From contig JAKLHY010000005.1 in NCBI GenBank assembly GCA_022709905.1, positions 162,101-226,100 of the forward strand: 64,000 bases of DNA. Reading direction: 5' to 3'. Numbering within the stretch: position 1 is the first letter of the stretch; every line of letters begins with the position of its first letter. Shown here piece after piece: positions 9,574 to 18,296 of this stretch. The translations under genes were made by a program, and so were the position numbers. Under the pieces are notes generated by a model. The model had not been told where the DNA came from. It saw only the letters and a program-made list of their open reading frames with translations, and did no database searches. The DNA comes from Verrucomicrobiota bacterium (GTDB taxonomy: Bacteria > Verrucomicrobiota > Verrucomicrobiia > Limisphaerales > UBA1319).

Positions 9574-9591
9574 CCGCGTGAGGGCACGCGG
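9574..9591 (+). terminator. hairpin downstream of alaS
   Basis: A perfect 7-bp GC-rich stem (9574-9580 with 9585-9591) and a 4-nt loop lie 33 nt after the alaS stop. There is no U-tract afterwards (a short T-run lies before it), so intrinsic termination is only possible. Confidence 0.3.
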
Positions 9592-9746
9592 CCTGCAGCA
9601 CGGAGGGCTTCACCCCTTGATCTGGCGATGGATTAAATGCTAGCGAGATAATCCACAGACCGAACCTCGAGACACACCAGCTCTCCGGGAAATGTCCTTT
9701 GACACGAGGCCTTTTACGGAGCAGTGTTTATCAAAGTGAGGATTCC

Positions 9747-11174
9747 ATGTGGGGACTGCCATCAAGGTTCAATCCGGGTTGTTGCGCTGTCCATGCGTTG
9801 GTGGTGCTGGCGGGATCGATCGAAATTCAGGCTTTGGACGTGGGGGACGTGTTGCCGGTGATTCGAACCTTGCCGGCACCGGTGTCGATCACGGAAGGCA
9901 TGCGTTTGACTTACCACAGCACCGTGGCCACGGTGCCGGAATCGGCCTTCAGCAACTGGGATATCCTCAGCGATCCCGATGATTACACCCGTCCTTCCGG
10001 CCAGGGATACACCCAGGTGGACGTGGTGGGAATCACCGATCAGGCGTCGGCGCTCCGTGTTCAAGCCTGGCAGTTTTACAATTACACCGGACCGGTGGTG
10101 CCTCTTTTCGGCAGCGATGCCTGCCTGGTTGGCTATGCGGGCGGCGGTGATTGGTACGTGCATCCCGCCGCCCTGGCCACGATCGAATCCATGACCGGTC
10201 CCGGCCTCACCATTTTGCGAATGCCACATCAGGTGGGGGATCGAGTCTTCGACGCGATTCGCATCCAATCCGAAGACGACAAAAGCCGGCTGGTGACGGC
10301 TTATGATCTTGAAACCGGTTATCTCATCTTCAAGTCAAGCGCCCTCAAAGGGGAAAAAGGAATCACCCTAACCCGTCTGGCGTTCGTGGGAGTGCGAACG
10401 CTTCAATTCCCCTGGTTTGGGGGATCTCTCCCCGGCTGGGTAACCCCAGGCAGAAAGCTGCGTTACGACGGATACTCTACCACAACGGTCATTGGCTCGA
10501 ATCCGTTGGTCCTGCCGCTAACAGCTGACGTCGAAATTCTCAATCCCAGCGACAATTGGTTTCTCTACCAACAGACCACCACGCAAGGAAGCCTTCCCGG
10601 CCTGCCTCCAACGGTTGACCATCGAACCTTGATCTCGGGCATCCATCAGCTTGGCGGATTATGCCTTCCGTCGGCGGCATTGAAAAACCTGATCGAGGGC
10701 CAGAGAATTGACTTCGATGAAACCACCGGCGCCATGAGCGAAGTCTTGCGCGTGGGAACTGGGGCGAACGGCCGGACCTCGGTCACCATGAAAATGACGG
10801 TGGGGACGGTGGCGTGGTCCGAGGCTTCGTATGATGTGATCACTGGCGCCGCGACACAACTGCGAACCTACGACGGACCCAGTCCGCTCTATTACACCTT
10901 GACTGAAGTGAACCTGGATGAATTGCCCCCCGATATCCCGGCCCTGCCCTCGGCTCCACGACTCACCATCGTCCATCATCCAGGGGATCACACCGTGACG
11001 ATGTCCTGTCTCACCGAGATCGGGCGGCTTCTAACCCTGTTATCCTCGAACGATGGATGCCGCACGTGGACGCCGGTGGCGGATTGCATCGATCGTCGGT
11101 GCGACGGTCAGCCCTTTGTTTACACGATTGGCTCCGGCACACGCTCGATATTCTACCGGGTGCAAGTCCGATAG
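9747..11174 (+). CDS. secreted protein of unknown function with C-terminal 'FYR' module
   Basis: 475 residues from the ATG at 9747, chosen because a GTGAGG Shine-Dalgarno-like sequence lies just upstream and a signal-peptide-like segment (C-A-V-H-A-L-V-V-L-A-G) follows; an upstream start at 9699 is less likely. No known domain is recognised in the middle (~30-400), which is beta-rich with many Gly, Thr and Pro. The last ~70 residues carry a Trp (R-T-W-T-P-V) and end R-S-I-F-Y-R-V-Q-V-R. This matches the terminal module of several other secreted proteins here. Probably a periplasmic or surface protein; substrate unknown. Confidence 0.6.
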   Translation: MWGLPSRFNPGCCAVHALVVLAGSIEIQALDVGDVLPVIRTLPAPVSITEGMRLTYHSTVATVPESAFSNWDILSDPDDYTRPSGQGYTQVDVVGITDQASALRVQAWQFYNYTGPVVPLFGSDACLVGYAGGGDWYVHPAALATIESMTGPGLTILRMPHQVGDRVFDAIRIQSEDDKSRLVTAYDLETGYLIFKSSALKGEKGITLTRLAFVGVRTLQFPWFGGSLPGWVTPGRKLRYDGYSTTTVIGSNPLVLPLTADVEILNPSDNWFLYQQTTTQGSLPGLPPTVDHRTLISGIHQLGGLCLPSAALKNLIEGQRIDFDETTGAMSEVLRVGTGANGRTSVTMKMTVGTVAWSEASYDVITGAATQLRTYDGPSPLYYTLTEVNLDELPPDIPALPSAPRLTIVHHPGDHTVTMSCLTEIGRLLTLLSSNDGCRTWTPVADCIDRRCDGQPFVYTIGSGTRSIFYRVQVR

Positions 11175-11327
11175 CGGCATCCTGGTTTTGAAAAGCAGCC
11201 GAAGGCCTTTGACAGATCATCCCAAGCGTGATTCAATAGGCGCATCGCTGGGATCAGGGGTTGGACTCCCGGCATTGTAGGCCGAGGAGACATCCTGCTT
11301 CCCATCGAGAATGCGTGGGAGGCTTTT

Positions 11328-14300
11328 ATGAAAACATGGGTGACAGGGTGGAGGTTTTCTCTGACGGTCTTCTGCATCGGTGTATGTCTGTTGCGGGGCG
11401 ATGATTTCACTACCGATTTTGAAGCGGGATATTTGCGCGGTTGGACAAAGACTGGCACGGCCTTTGATTTCCAACCAACGCGCGGTGATAATCCCACCGC
11501 GCGCGGACGGGGCCAGCCGGCTCAGAATGAGGGACGCTGGTGGATCGGCACTTATGAGAACTACCAAGGATTCACCGGTCAGATCCCAGGGGGAATCCAG
11601 GAGGATGGCCCGACCGGCACGCTGACCTCGTTGCCCTTTCAGATTCTGGGGGACGAGATTCGGTTTCTCATCGGGGGCGGACATCATCCCGCGGATGATC
11701 CCGGGGGCGGCACGATGGTGGTGCTGGAAATTGATGGGGTTGTTGTTCGAGGCGCCACCGGAAATGACACCGAAAGTATGAGTCCCGTCGCATGGTCCGT
11801 TCAGGAATTCAAAGGCCAACTCGCTCATCTAAAAATCCTCGACAACAATTCAGCCGGTTGGGGGCACATCAATTGCGATGCCTTCGTGATGGTGGATGCC
11901 GAAGGCAATCGCCTGCCATTCAGCTCCTCGCCCAATGGCACCGGCCAACCGCGGCTGACCAGCCTGTCGATGCCAAGCGGGCCGGACTGGAGCACGGCCT
12001 CGAGTGCGTTTGCCACGATTGGAGACCGGCAATCCAACCCAGTGCGCGAACCGCAATCCTGGGTTAGAGGCGGGATCATCACCGCGGATTATGCCGCATT
12101 GAAGATCACATTCTGCGGAGAAGTCGAGGCCTCGGGTTCGGCCCGGGTATTCGTGCGGGCACTGGTGGATGGCCAGACCGCGGCGCCCAGCGATGTGGTA
12201 TTTGCGGCCGGCCCCTTCAAGGGCACTCGCTCTTTCAATTTCGTCCAGGAAAACCTGAGGGCCGGGGGACATTGGGTGGAGATCCAATGGATGGTGGATC
12301 CCGGCGGGACCGCGTTCATCGGAGACGCCAGCCTGAGCCTCTGGACCGATTCGGCACTGGACTCGTCGGCCCGGCTCCTGGTCAAAGCGGCGCCCAGCGG
12401 AGCGCCCCTGTCTCACACAAGCAATTGGTGGGAAGACCTCGCGCATATGAATGGAACGATCACGACGCCGGTGACGGGCAACCTGGCGGTGACGTTCAGC
12501 GCCGAAGGTTATGGGGAAGGCGGCGCGCGACTGTTTATCCGGGCCCTGGTCGACGGCCAGGTGGCCGAGCCAGGAGACGTGTTGTTGGCGGGCAATTATT
12601 ACGGTGTCTCCTCTTATACCTTCACCCGGGAGAATGTCCCGCCCGGCAAGCACTCGGTTGTCCTGCAGTGGATGAGTGATGGAGGTCAGACCGTCCATCT
12701 TGCCGATCAAACCCTGACTGTGGTTGCGGCGCCTGAACTGACCAAACAAGGGGGCCTGACCGTGCGGGCGCCGGCTCCTGGGCAAGATATCACCATAACG
12801 TCCGCAAGCTGGACGGATGTGCCCGGGCTAAGCGCCTCGATCGCCACAGCGGCGGGGAGCCATATTGAGATTGGCTTTGCCGCGGAAGCGACGCTCTACA
12901 CGGCCGGTAAAAGCCTCTATGCGCGGGCCTTGATCGATGGCCAGCCGGCTAATCCTTCCGATGTCCTCTTTCTGCCGTTCAATGAGAATGCGTTTTCGAC
13001 CCGGGCGTATACGTTCACGCAGACCGGACTGACCGCGGGTCCTCACGACATTCGCGTCCAGTGGCGGGTCGCCGAAGGAGGAAGGGCGTCCCTGGGAGAC
13101 CGAACCCTGACCCTCAATCATTGGCGTAAAATTGTGCCGGACTTGGGAGCGCCTTTCTTTGACATCAAACCTGGAATCGGCGTGCGCAAGATTTTGGCTA
13201 TTCTTTGGGATCCCCATCGCCCGGACAATCCCGCCCCGGCCAGGGATGACATTGAAAACCTGCTTTTTGGACCCAAACCAAGCGTGACCGGTTACTTCCA
13301 GGAGAATTCCGGAGGGTGTCTCCAACTGGAAAGTGCCGGTGTTCTGGGGTGGTATGACGCGGCACTGCCCGCGAGCCATTATTGGGGGCCAACGGATCCA
13401 GGCGATGCCAATGGCGATGGCTGGATATCACCCCACGTGCAGAAGTGGGCTGAAGCTGTCCGAGCCGCGGACGCCAACTTCAATTTCGCGGCCTACGATG
13501 CGGATCGAAACGGTGAACTGAGTGTGGACGAGTTGGGGATTCTGATCGTGATTCCCCAAAACTCGGCCTTTGGCACAATGAACCACGCGGTAGGCCGGCA
13601 GGTCCCGCTGCAGGATTTGATCGTGGATGGCGTTAAGGTCTCACCGATTACGGAAGCCTACATCGGATCGCCTCCCAGCCTGGGGCTCGTGGCGCATGAA
13701 CTCTCGCATCTGTTATTCAACGCCGGCGATATGTACTTCAACTTCTTCCAGCCCTATGCCGCCGGCCCCTATTCCCTCATGGACCAATCCCCCGGCAATC
13801 CAGGCCATCTCGATCCTTTGCACAAACTCAAGTTCGGCTGGCTGATCCCCCATGTCGTCCGATCCAATGGTTGGTATGAAATACGCGACGTGGAGTCGAG
13901 TCAGCAGGCGTTGCTTTTGTGCAATCCCGACCATGCGAACGACGAGTATTTCCTGATCGAAAACCGCTGGCGCGGGGATTCCTATGATGCACACCTTCCT
14001 TTTTCAGGGCTTGCGGTGTGGCATATCATCGAAAACTCTTCGGTCTTTCTGAATCTTACCCCCCCGCCTTCTGTCGATCCTGTCCAGTGGAACGATCCCA
14101 AATGGAAAGGATGGGCGCGTCGTGGAATTCGGATGATCCGCCCCATCTATGGTCCGCCGTTCAATACCGCGCTCTGGGATGGCTCCATCCCGGAGACCGG
14201 GTATGATCTTTTGTCGACAGACGCCAATCCCAATCATGTCACACTTCAATGGGCGGATGGCACGCCCAGCGGTTTCTCGCTATTATGCCAGCCCATCCCC

Positions 14301-14561
14301 GGCCCCACCGTCTCCGTCGGCATCAAAATTAACAACGGCCTGATGGAGGGACCTCCCCTTACCATCCTTCACGCAGGAATCAACGTGGAACTGCGTTGGC
14401 CGGCCGCCCTCAGGTGTTTTCAGCTTCAAATGGCGGATGCGATTGCGCCCCATCCCAACTGGGATTGGGCTCCTGACCTGCCCAAGATTGAGGGAAGTGA
14501 AAACCGCGTGGTTTTGCCCCCGGGAACTGCCCATCGGTTTTATCGTCTTGTCAAACCGTGA
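11328..14561 (+). CDS. secreted M6-type metallopeptidase-like protein with three beta-module repeats
   Basis: 1077 residues; GGGAGG precedes the ATG by 5 nt. A signal peptide covers residues 1-~25. Three tandem ~100-residue modules lie at about 244-340, 367-466 and 491-599, each with R-A-L-V/I-D-G-Q-x-A-x-P-x-D-V and a closing Q-W-x-x-x-x-G. A catalytic region at ~620-1000 follows, with the zinc motif H-E-L-S-H (H790, E791, H794) in a G-L-V-A-H-E-L-S-H-L-L-F context and downstream Y-S-L-M-D, as in the immune-inhibitor-A/M6 family. Two D-x-N/D-x-D/N-G calcium-type loops lie just before it (near nt 13405 and 13500). The C-terminus ends R-F-Y-R-L-V-K-P. It probably degrades proteins outside the cell. 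A stem-loop follows the stop immediately. Confidence 0.78.
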   Translation: MKTWVTGWRFSLTVFCIGVCLLRGDDFTTDFEAGYLRGWTKTGTAFDFQPTRGDNPTARGRGQPAQNEGRWWIGTYENYQGFTGQIPGGIQEDGPTGTLTSLPFQILGDEIRFLIGGGHHPADDPGGGTMVVLEIDGVVVRGATGNDTESMSPVAWSVQEFKGQLAHLKILDNNSAGWGHINCDAFVMVDAEGNRLPFSSSPNGTGQPRLTSLSMPSGPDWSTASSAFATIGDRQSNPVREPQSWVRGGIITADYAALKITFCGEVEASGSARVFVRALVDGQTAAPSDVVFAAGPFKGTRSFNFVQENLRAGGHWVEIQWMVDPGGTAFIGDASLSLWTDSALDSSARLLVKAAPSGAPLSHTSNWWEDLAHMNGTITTPVTGNLAVTFSAEGYGEGGARLFIRALVDGQVAEPGDVLLAGNYYGVSSYTFTRENVPPGKHSVVLQWMSDGGQTVHLADQTLTVVAAPELTKQGGLTVRAPAPGQDITITSASWTDVPGLSASIATAAGSHIEIGFAAEATLYTAGKSLYARALIDGQPANPSDVLFLPFNENAFSTRAYTFTQTGLTAGPHDIRVQWRVAEGGRASLGDRTLTLNHWRKIVPDLGAPFFDIKPGIGVRKILAILWDPHRPDNPAPARDDIENLLFGPKPSVTGYFQENSGGCLQLESAGVLGWYDAALPASHYWGPTDPGDANGDGWISPHVQKWAEAVRAADANFNFAAYDADRNGELSVDELGILIVIPQNSAFGTMNHAVGRQVPLQDLIVDGVKVSPITEAYIGSPPSLGLVAHELSHLLFNAGDMYFNFFQPYAAGPYSLMDQSPGNPGHLDPLHKLKFGWLIPHVVRSNGWYEIRDVESSQQALLLCNPDHANDEYFLIENRWRGDSYDAHLPFSGLAVWHIIENSSVFLNLTPPPSVDPVQWNDPKWKGWARRGIRMIRPIYGPPFNTALWDGSIPETGYDLLSTDANPNHVTLQWADGTPSGFSLLCQPIPGPTVSVGIKINNGLMEGPPLTILHAGINVELRWPAALRCFQLQMADAIAPHPNWDWAPDLPKIEGSENRVVLPPGTAHRFYRLVKP

Positions 14562-14585
14562 GGGACCGAGCCAGTTCGGTCCCTT
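14561..14585 (+). terminator. stem-loop after the M6 peptidase gene
   Basis: A perfect 9-bp stem (14561-14569 with 14576-14584) and a 6-nt loop start at the last base of the stop codon, between convergent genes. Only two T follow, so it may be a Rho-independent-like or bidirectional transcript end; the hairpin itself is clear. Confidence 0.45.
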
Positions 14586-14618
14586 CCCGCGCGACAGAAC
14601 GAGCCGTTGAGAGAAAGG

Positions 14619-15392
14619 TTATTTTGCGGGCGCCGCCCATTCGACGGCATTCTTGATAATCTGACGGATTTCCGGACGATAAAAATCATCGTAGGTCTCA
14701 TGGCCCGGTGTCAGGTAAAAAACCCGGCCTTTGCCAATCGTCCAGCACAATCCCATGCGTCCCGGTTCCTGTTCTCCATTGGGTTTGGTGTATATGCCTT
14801 CGAAGGGGACGGCCTCGGGAGTGGGCACCGCGAAGGGTTCTCCGTAACGCTCGATTTTCGGGAGGGCAAAATCTTTAACACCTTTGGCGATGGGATGATT
14901 CGGTTCCTTGACGGTGATTTTCACCGAGGTCCCATCGGCTTTGTATTCCCGCCAACTGCATGCCGTGCCCATCAGTTTTCTGTAAGGCTTGGCAAAATGC
15001 GAGGAATGGACAGAGAGGAATCCCATGCCCTGTTCTTTGACGCGCTTGACGATCCGATCCACCAGTTCGTCTTTCACGTCGCCATGGCGCTTGTGTCCCC
15101 ACCAAATCAAGACGTCTGTCGAGTTCAACAACGCCTCGCTAATCCCCTGCTCCGGTTGGTCAATGCCGGCAATCACGATATCCCAGCCCTCGAGCGACTT
15201 CAGCCCCTCGGCTATGGCCGTGTTGACATCCTTGGGGTAAACCTTGTCCACTGGAGCCGTGTTTTCGGACCAGACGACCACGCGTCGTTGCGAGGTGGCG
15301 GCGAAAAGGTTGATGTTCAGGACGGCCGCGGCAGCGGTTGCCGCGCCCATTCCCAAAAGGCCTCGTCGTGAAATGCGATGATTCTTCTTCAT
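14619..15392 (-). CDS. ThuA-like domain protein, Tat-exported
   Basis: 257 residues from the ATG at 15392. This start gives M-K-K-N-H-R-I-S-R-R-G-L-L-G-M-G, a twin-arginine signal; an ORF extension to 15425 adds nothing plausible. The mature part matches the ThuA-like class I glutamine-amidotransferase fold: D-V-L-I-W-W-G-H, F-L-S-V-H-S-S-H and the closing G-K-G-R-V-F-Y-L-T-P-G-H-E. ThuA was named for trehalose utilisation; in Verrucomicrobia and Planctomycetes it usually accompanies sugar oxidoreductases. It is the last gene of the minus-strand run with the tetraheme cytochrome, aldo/keto reductase and TIM-barrel genes. The exact substrate is unknown. Confidence 0.8.
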   Translation of the reverse strand: MKKNHRISRRGLLGMGAATAAAAVLNINLFAATSQRRVVVWSENTAPVDKVYPKDVNTAIAEGLKSLEGWDIVIAGIDQPEQGISEALLNSTDVLIWWGHKRHGDVKDELVDRIVKRVKEQGMGFLSVHSSHFAKPYRKLMGTACSWREYKADGTSVKITVKEPNHPIAKGVKDFALPKIERYGEPFAVPTPEAVPFEGIYTKPNGEQEPGRMGLCWTIGKGRVFYLTPGHETYDDFYRPEIRQIIKNAVEWAAPAK

Positions 15393-15518
15393 AATTTTAA
15401 GACTTGGTTTAAAGAACAGCGGCAATGATATGGCATAGGCTTTGAATGATCAAGCGGGCGAACGATGAAGTCCCAGAGCCAATCCGCCTTGAGCCCCAGC
15501 CATGGTCGTTCGCCTCTT

Positions 15519-16103
15519 CTATTTCAGTGTGGCCGGTTTGCCCGTTTCCATCATGCGCACTCCGTCGTCCGACAGGAGTTTGCCGGTGGCTTTGTCCCAG
15601 CGTCGGGTGCGGACTTTGAGGCGATGGTCGCCGTGGCAATCGGTGCAGAGTCTCTTGGTCACTCCGCCGGCGGTCAGGATTTTAGCAGGGTCCTTCTCCC
15701 GGAGGAGGGCCAACGCCGCCTGGTGCTCTGGCCGGTTCCGCAATGGATCCACCGCATGGCACTCGATGCAGAAGGGATTGATTTTGACGGCCGGATACAT
15801 GAGTTCGGGTGGGGTGATGCCGTCCTCGTCCGAGCTGTGACGCTCGGAGACCCCGTGGCATTTCTCACAACCTATGCCAGCCGGGGTATGAATGACGGTG
15901 AGCTTTTCCTTCTCGTAGTTCCGGTGGCAAACATAGCAATAGGAATTGTCGGCTGGCTCGATTGGAGTTTTCGCATTTGTCGCCGACGTTGAAGCAGGCT
16001 TCTGGGGGGTCGCCGACGGAGGAGCGGATTCGGCGTTCAAAACACCGGCGCAAAAAACGGCGCAAAACGTGATTCCGATGCAAACCAAGGGGATAGACCG
16101 CAT
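15519..16103 (-). CDS. secreted tetraheme c-type cytochrome
   Basis: 194 residues from the ATG at 16103, which has AGAGG five bases upstream; the in-frame ATG at 16133 would overlap the preceding gene's stop. A signal peptide (M-R-S-I-P-L-V-C-I-G) is followed by a Ser/Thr/Pro/Ala-rich linker and four C-x-x-C-H heme motifs: C-Y-V-C-H, C-E-K-C-H, C-I-E-C-H and C-T-D-C-H. The layout resembles small multiheme cytochromes (cytochrome c3/NapC-like or doubled CXXCH classes). It probably carries electrons in the periplasm. Its position 22 nt downstream of a Tat-exported aldo/keto-reductase-family gene suggests it may accept electrons from a periplasmic oxidation, but this is inference. Confidence 0.82.
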   Translation of the reverse strand: MRSIPLVCIGITFCAVFCAGVLNAESAPPSATPQKPASTSATNAKTPIEPADNSYCYVCHRNYEKEKLTVIHTPAGIGCEKCHGVSERHSSDEDGITPPELMYPAVKINPFCIECHAVDPLRNRPEHQAALALLREKDPAKILTAGGVTKRLCTDCHGDHRLKVRTRRWDKATGKLLSDDGVRMMETGKPATLK

Positions 16104-16125
16104 GTGACCTCTGAAAGGCGCCTCG

Positions 16126-17250
16126 CTAAACATATTCCCAGTTTCTGAGCCAATGATAGTCGGGGCTGAGATTGGCCCACATGGTTTGGGTGGCCTGCTG
16201 GAGCTCGGAGTGTTCCTCGAGGGAAAGGTCGCCCTTCCGATGCTCTTGGATGGCCTGGGCGACGTTGTCGACCTGCTGGGAGCTGATCAGTCCCGGGATG
16301 GGAGCGGTGATCAGGGGATTGTTGAGAATATAGCGGAGCGTCAATCGCGCCAACCGGTTGTCGTGATCCGCTTCTGGATGCTGTACGGAACCATCGCCCT
16401 TGAAGATGGCATTGCTTGAAAACGGTTTAATTCCCAAGGTCCCCACATCGTACTGCCGGATCGCATCAAAGAGACTCTCAGCCGGCAGTTCCTTGGAACC
16501 CGCGGTATAGGGAAAAACCAGGACTTGGACCACATCGGGATAGGTTTCGATCAGCATTTTGGCCCATTTACGGTCGTGGGTGGAAAGCCCCGTGTATCGG
16601 CATTTGCCCTGCTTGCGAGCTGTGTCAAGGGCGGTAATCATGGCCTCGACATCGGCCTGGCTGTGTTGACCGCCCCGTTCCAACGCCATCAACCGCCAGA
16701 TGTCGACGTAATCCAACTGACAGCGCTTGAGCCCGGCATCAAGCAGTTCCAGGAGCTTTTTGGCACTGCGATTCTCGGGAACACGCAACTCACTCGAAGG
16801 ATGCGAATAAGCGAGGTACATCTGCTCCCGACGTCCGCGCAAAGCCCGGGCATAGACCTCGGCTTCACTATCGCCGGCCAGGTCAATTAGATTGACGCCC
16901 CGTTCGATGCAACGCGAGACCACCTGGCGGCGGTTCTCCTCGAAGGGACTGAGAATGGCAGCGTCCGTCGGCGCCTCATAGGGATTGAGTTCGCCTTTGG
17001 CGCCAATGACTTTGTCAATGCGCTTCCAGTGGCCGCCCAAACAGACTGCCGAAACCCACAACCCCGTCTTTCCCAGACGCCGGTAATCCATATCGGGATT
17101 GTAGCTCCGGGTTTTTCGGACGGCGTCCTGATCCTTGTCCGCAGCCAGCATGGTGCGGACGCTTATCGATGATAGACCCGTGGTCACGACGGCTGCGCTG
17201 AGCATTGTATCACGGACAAACTGACGGCGTGTAAGAGATCGTGTTTTCAT
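16126..17250 (-). CDS. Tat-exported aldo/keto reductase family protein with altered catalytic tetrad
   Basis: 374 residues. The twin-arginine signal L-T-R-R-Q-F-V-R-D is followed by a hydrophobic stretch, then Y-R-R-L-G-K-T-G-L-W-V-S-A-V-C-L-G-G, the standard AKR entry. The (beta/alpha)8 family fits through residues ~55-370 (D-Y-V-D-I-W; T-G-L-S-T-H; the terminal A-P-I-P-G-L region). By eye, the usual Asp-Tyr-Lys-His tetrad is mostly missing: I-D-L-A-G-D-S lacks the Tyr, M-Y-L-A-Y-S stands where T-K is normal, and I-W-R-L-M replaces L-x-x-L-H. It may bind a nucleotide or sugar without classical AKR chemistry. Co-transcription with a TIM-barrel gene 13 nt upstream and the cytochrome downstream is likely. 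Confidence 0.75.
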   Translation of the reverse strand: MKTRSLTRRQFVRDTMLSAAVVTTGLSSISVRTMLAADKDQDAVRKTRSYNPDMDYRRLGKTGLWVSAVCLGGHWKRIDKVIGAKGELNPYEAPTDAAILSPFEENRRQVVSRCIERGVNLIDLAGDSEAEVYARALRGRREQMYLAYSHPSSELRVPENRSAKKLLELLDAGLKRCQLDYVDIWRLMALERGGQHSQADVEAMITALDTARKQGKCRYTGLSTHDRKWAKMLIETYPDVVQVLVFPYTAGSKELPAESLFDAIRQYDVGTLGIKPFSSNAIFKGDGSVQHPEADHDNRLARLTLRYILNNPLITAPIPGLISSQQVDNVAQAIQEHRKGDLSLEEHSELQQATQTMWANLSPDYHWLRNWEYV

Positions 17251-17263
17251 AAAACTGGGCTAT

Positions 17264-18106
17264 TCACTGACGCAACAGGTTTTCCAGACCCTTGAGATTT
17301 TCGAGCAAAGTGATTTCCGAGTCGGTTTCCGGCCGATGATCGATGATCCCCACGGGGCCCTGCCAACCGCTCTCGCGGATCACTTTGAGCAGTCGCGCCT
17401 CCTCGGTTCCCTGTCCAATCGTCAGGATCTTCTTTCCCAGCTGATCGCCCCGGGGAATCATGCCGTTGAGATTAAACGCCAGGAGATGAGGCTTCATTAA
17501 CAGAAAAAGCTCGGCGAAGCGGTCCAAATGCTCATGGCCGTGGTGGAGGTTATAAACGATGCCGACATTGGTTTTTTGGAGATTCTGGACGATGGCGACT
17601 TGGTTGGTGGGCTCGCCAAACCATCCGCCATGGTTGTAGAGAGCGACCGAACATCCAATTTTGGACGCGGCATCGGCCATTGGCCCAAGAACGGATGCCG
17701 CCGCCTTAATCTTATCTTCCTGAGAACGGGCCTCGGGCAAAGGATCTCCCATCGTCACCCAGAGTTGCGCCTTGACCTGGTGACGTTCCAGCACCCTGAG
17801 GATGCGGTGGGCGGTGGCGTCCAGGCTGGAGGGAAACCACCAGGCGACCATATCGATGCCATGTTTCTTCATGGCTTCGATTTCCTGATCGAAGGTGGCA
17901 ACGTGTTCCTCACGCCAGTCATAGGCCAGTTTGCGAAGCCCCAGGCGCTCCAACATCATGGCCCTTTCTTCGGGGCCTCGTTTCTTGGCATCGAACGGGA
18001 CGACGCACCAGGCAACGAGATTTGTCCTGGCATAAAGGTTGTATCCCATGCTCTCCGCGCCTTGCAGGAGGCTGCCGAGAACCAGAACCGCCGCCAACAG
18101 CATCAT
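17264..18106 (-). CDS. secreted sugar-phosphate isomerase/epimerase-like TIM-barrel protein
   Basis: About 280 residues if it starts at the double ATG at 18106/18103, which begins a signal peptide (M-M-L-L-A-A-V-L-V-L-G-S-L-L-Q-G-A) preceded by CTGAGG. The reading frame continues upstream past the neighbouring gene's stop, so an earlier start cannot be used in full, though one near 18238 is not excluded. The fold resembles the xylose-isomerase-like TIM barrel. Several positions that normally carry metal ligands look changed (V-A-L-Y-N-H, V-Y-N-L-H-H-G-H, F-N-L-N-G). The terminal G-P-V-G-I-I-D-H-R region matches family members in Planctomycetes/Verrucomicrobia. Likely acts on a sugar derivative in the periplasm; reaction unknown. 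Confidence 0.62.
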   Translation of the reverse strand: MMLLAAVLVLGSLLQGAESMGYNLYARTNLVAWCVVPFDAKKRGPEERAMMLERLGLRKLAYDWREEHVATFDQEIEAMKKHGIDMVAWWFPSSLDATAHRILRVLERHQVKAQLWVTMGDPLPEARSQEDKIKAAASVLGPMADAASKIGCSVALYNHGGWFGEPTNQVAIVQNLQKTNVGIVYNLHHGHEHLDRFAELFLLMKPHLLAFNLNGMIPRGDQLGKKILTIGQGTEEARLLKVIRESGWQGPVGIIDHRPETDSEITLLENLKGLENLLRQ

Positions 18107-18296
18107 CCTCAGGGCCCGCGGATGAGGGGAAGGCAGGTCTTTTAAATCCAGGAAAAATTTAATTGTTCCAGAAGCCGAGGCTTGTTTCGATGGTGTTTTC
18201 AAACGGCATCCTCCTCTACCACAAGGCGGCTGGCCTGTCATGTCTTTAATAGGATAATGATGTGGGTTCTGTAAGGCCAAGGGACAGGACGATGGA

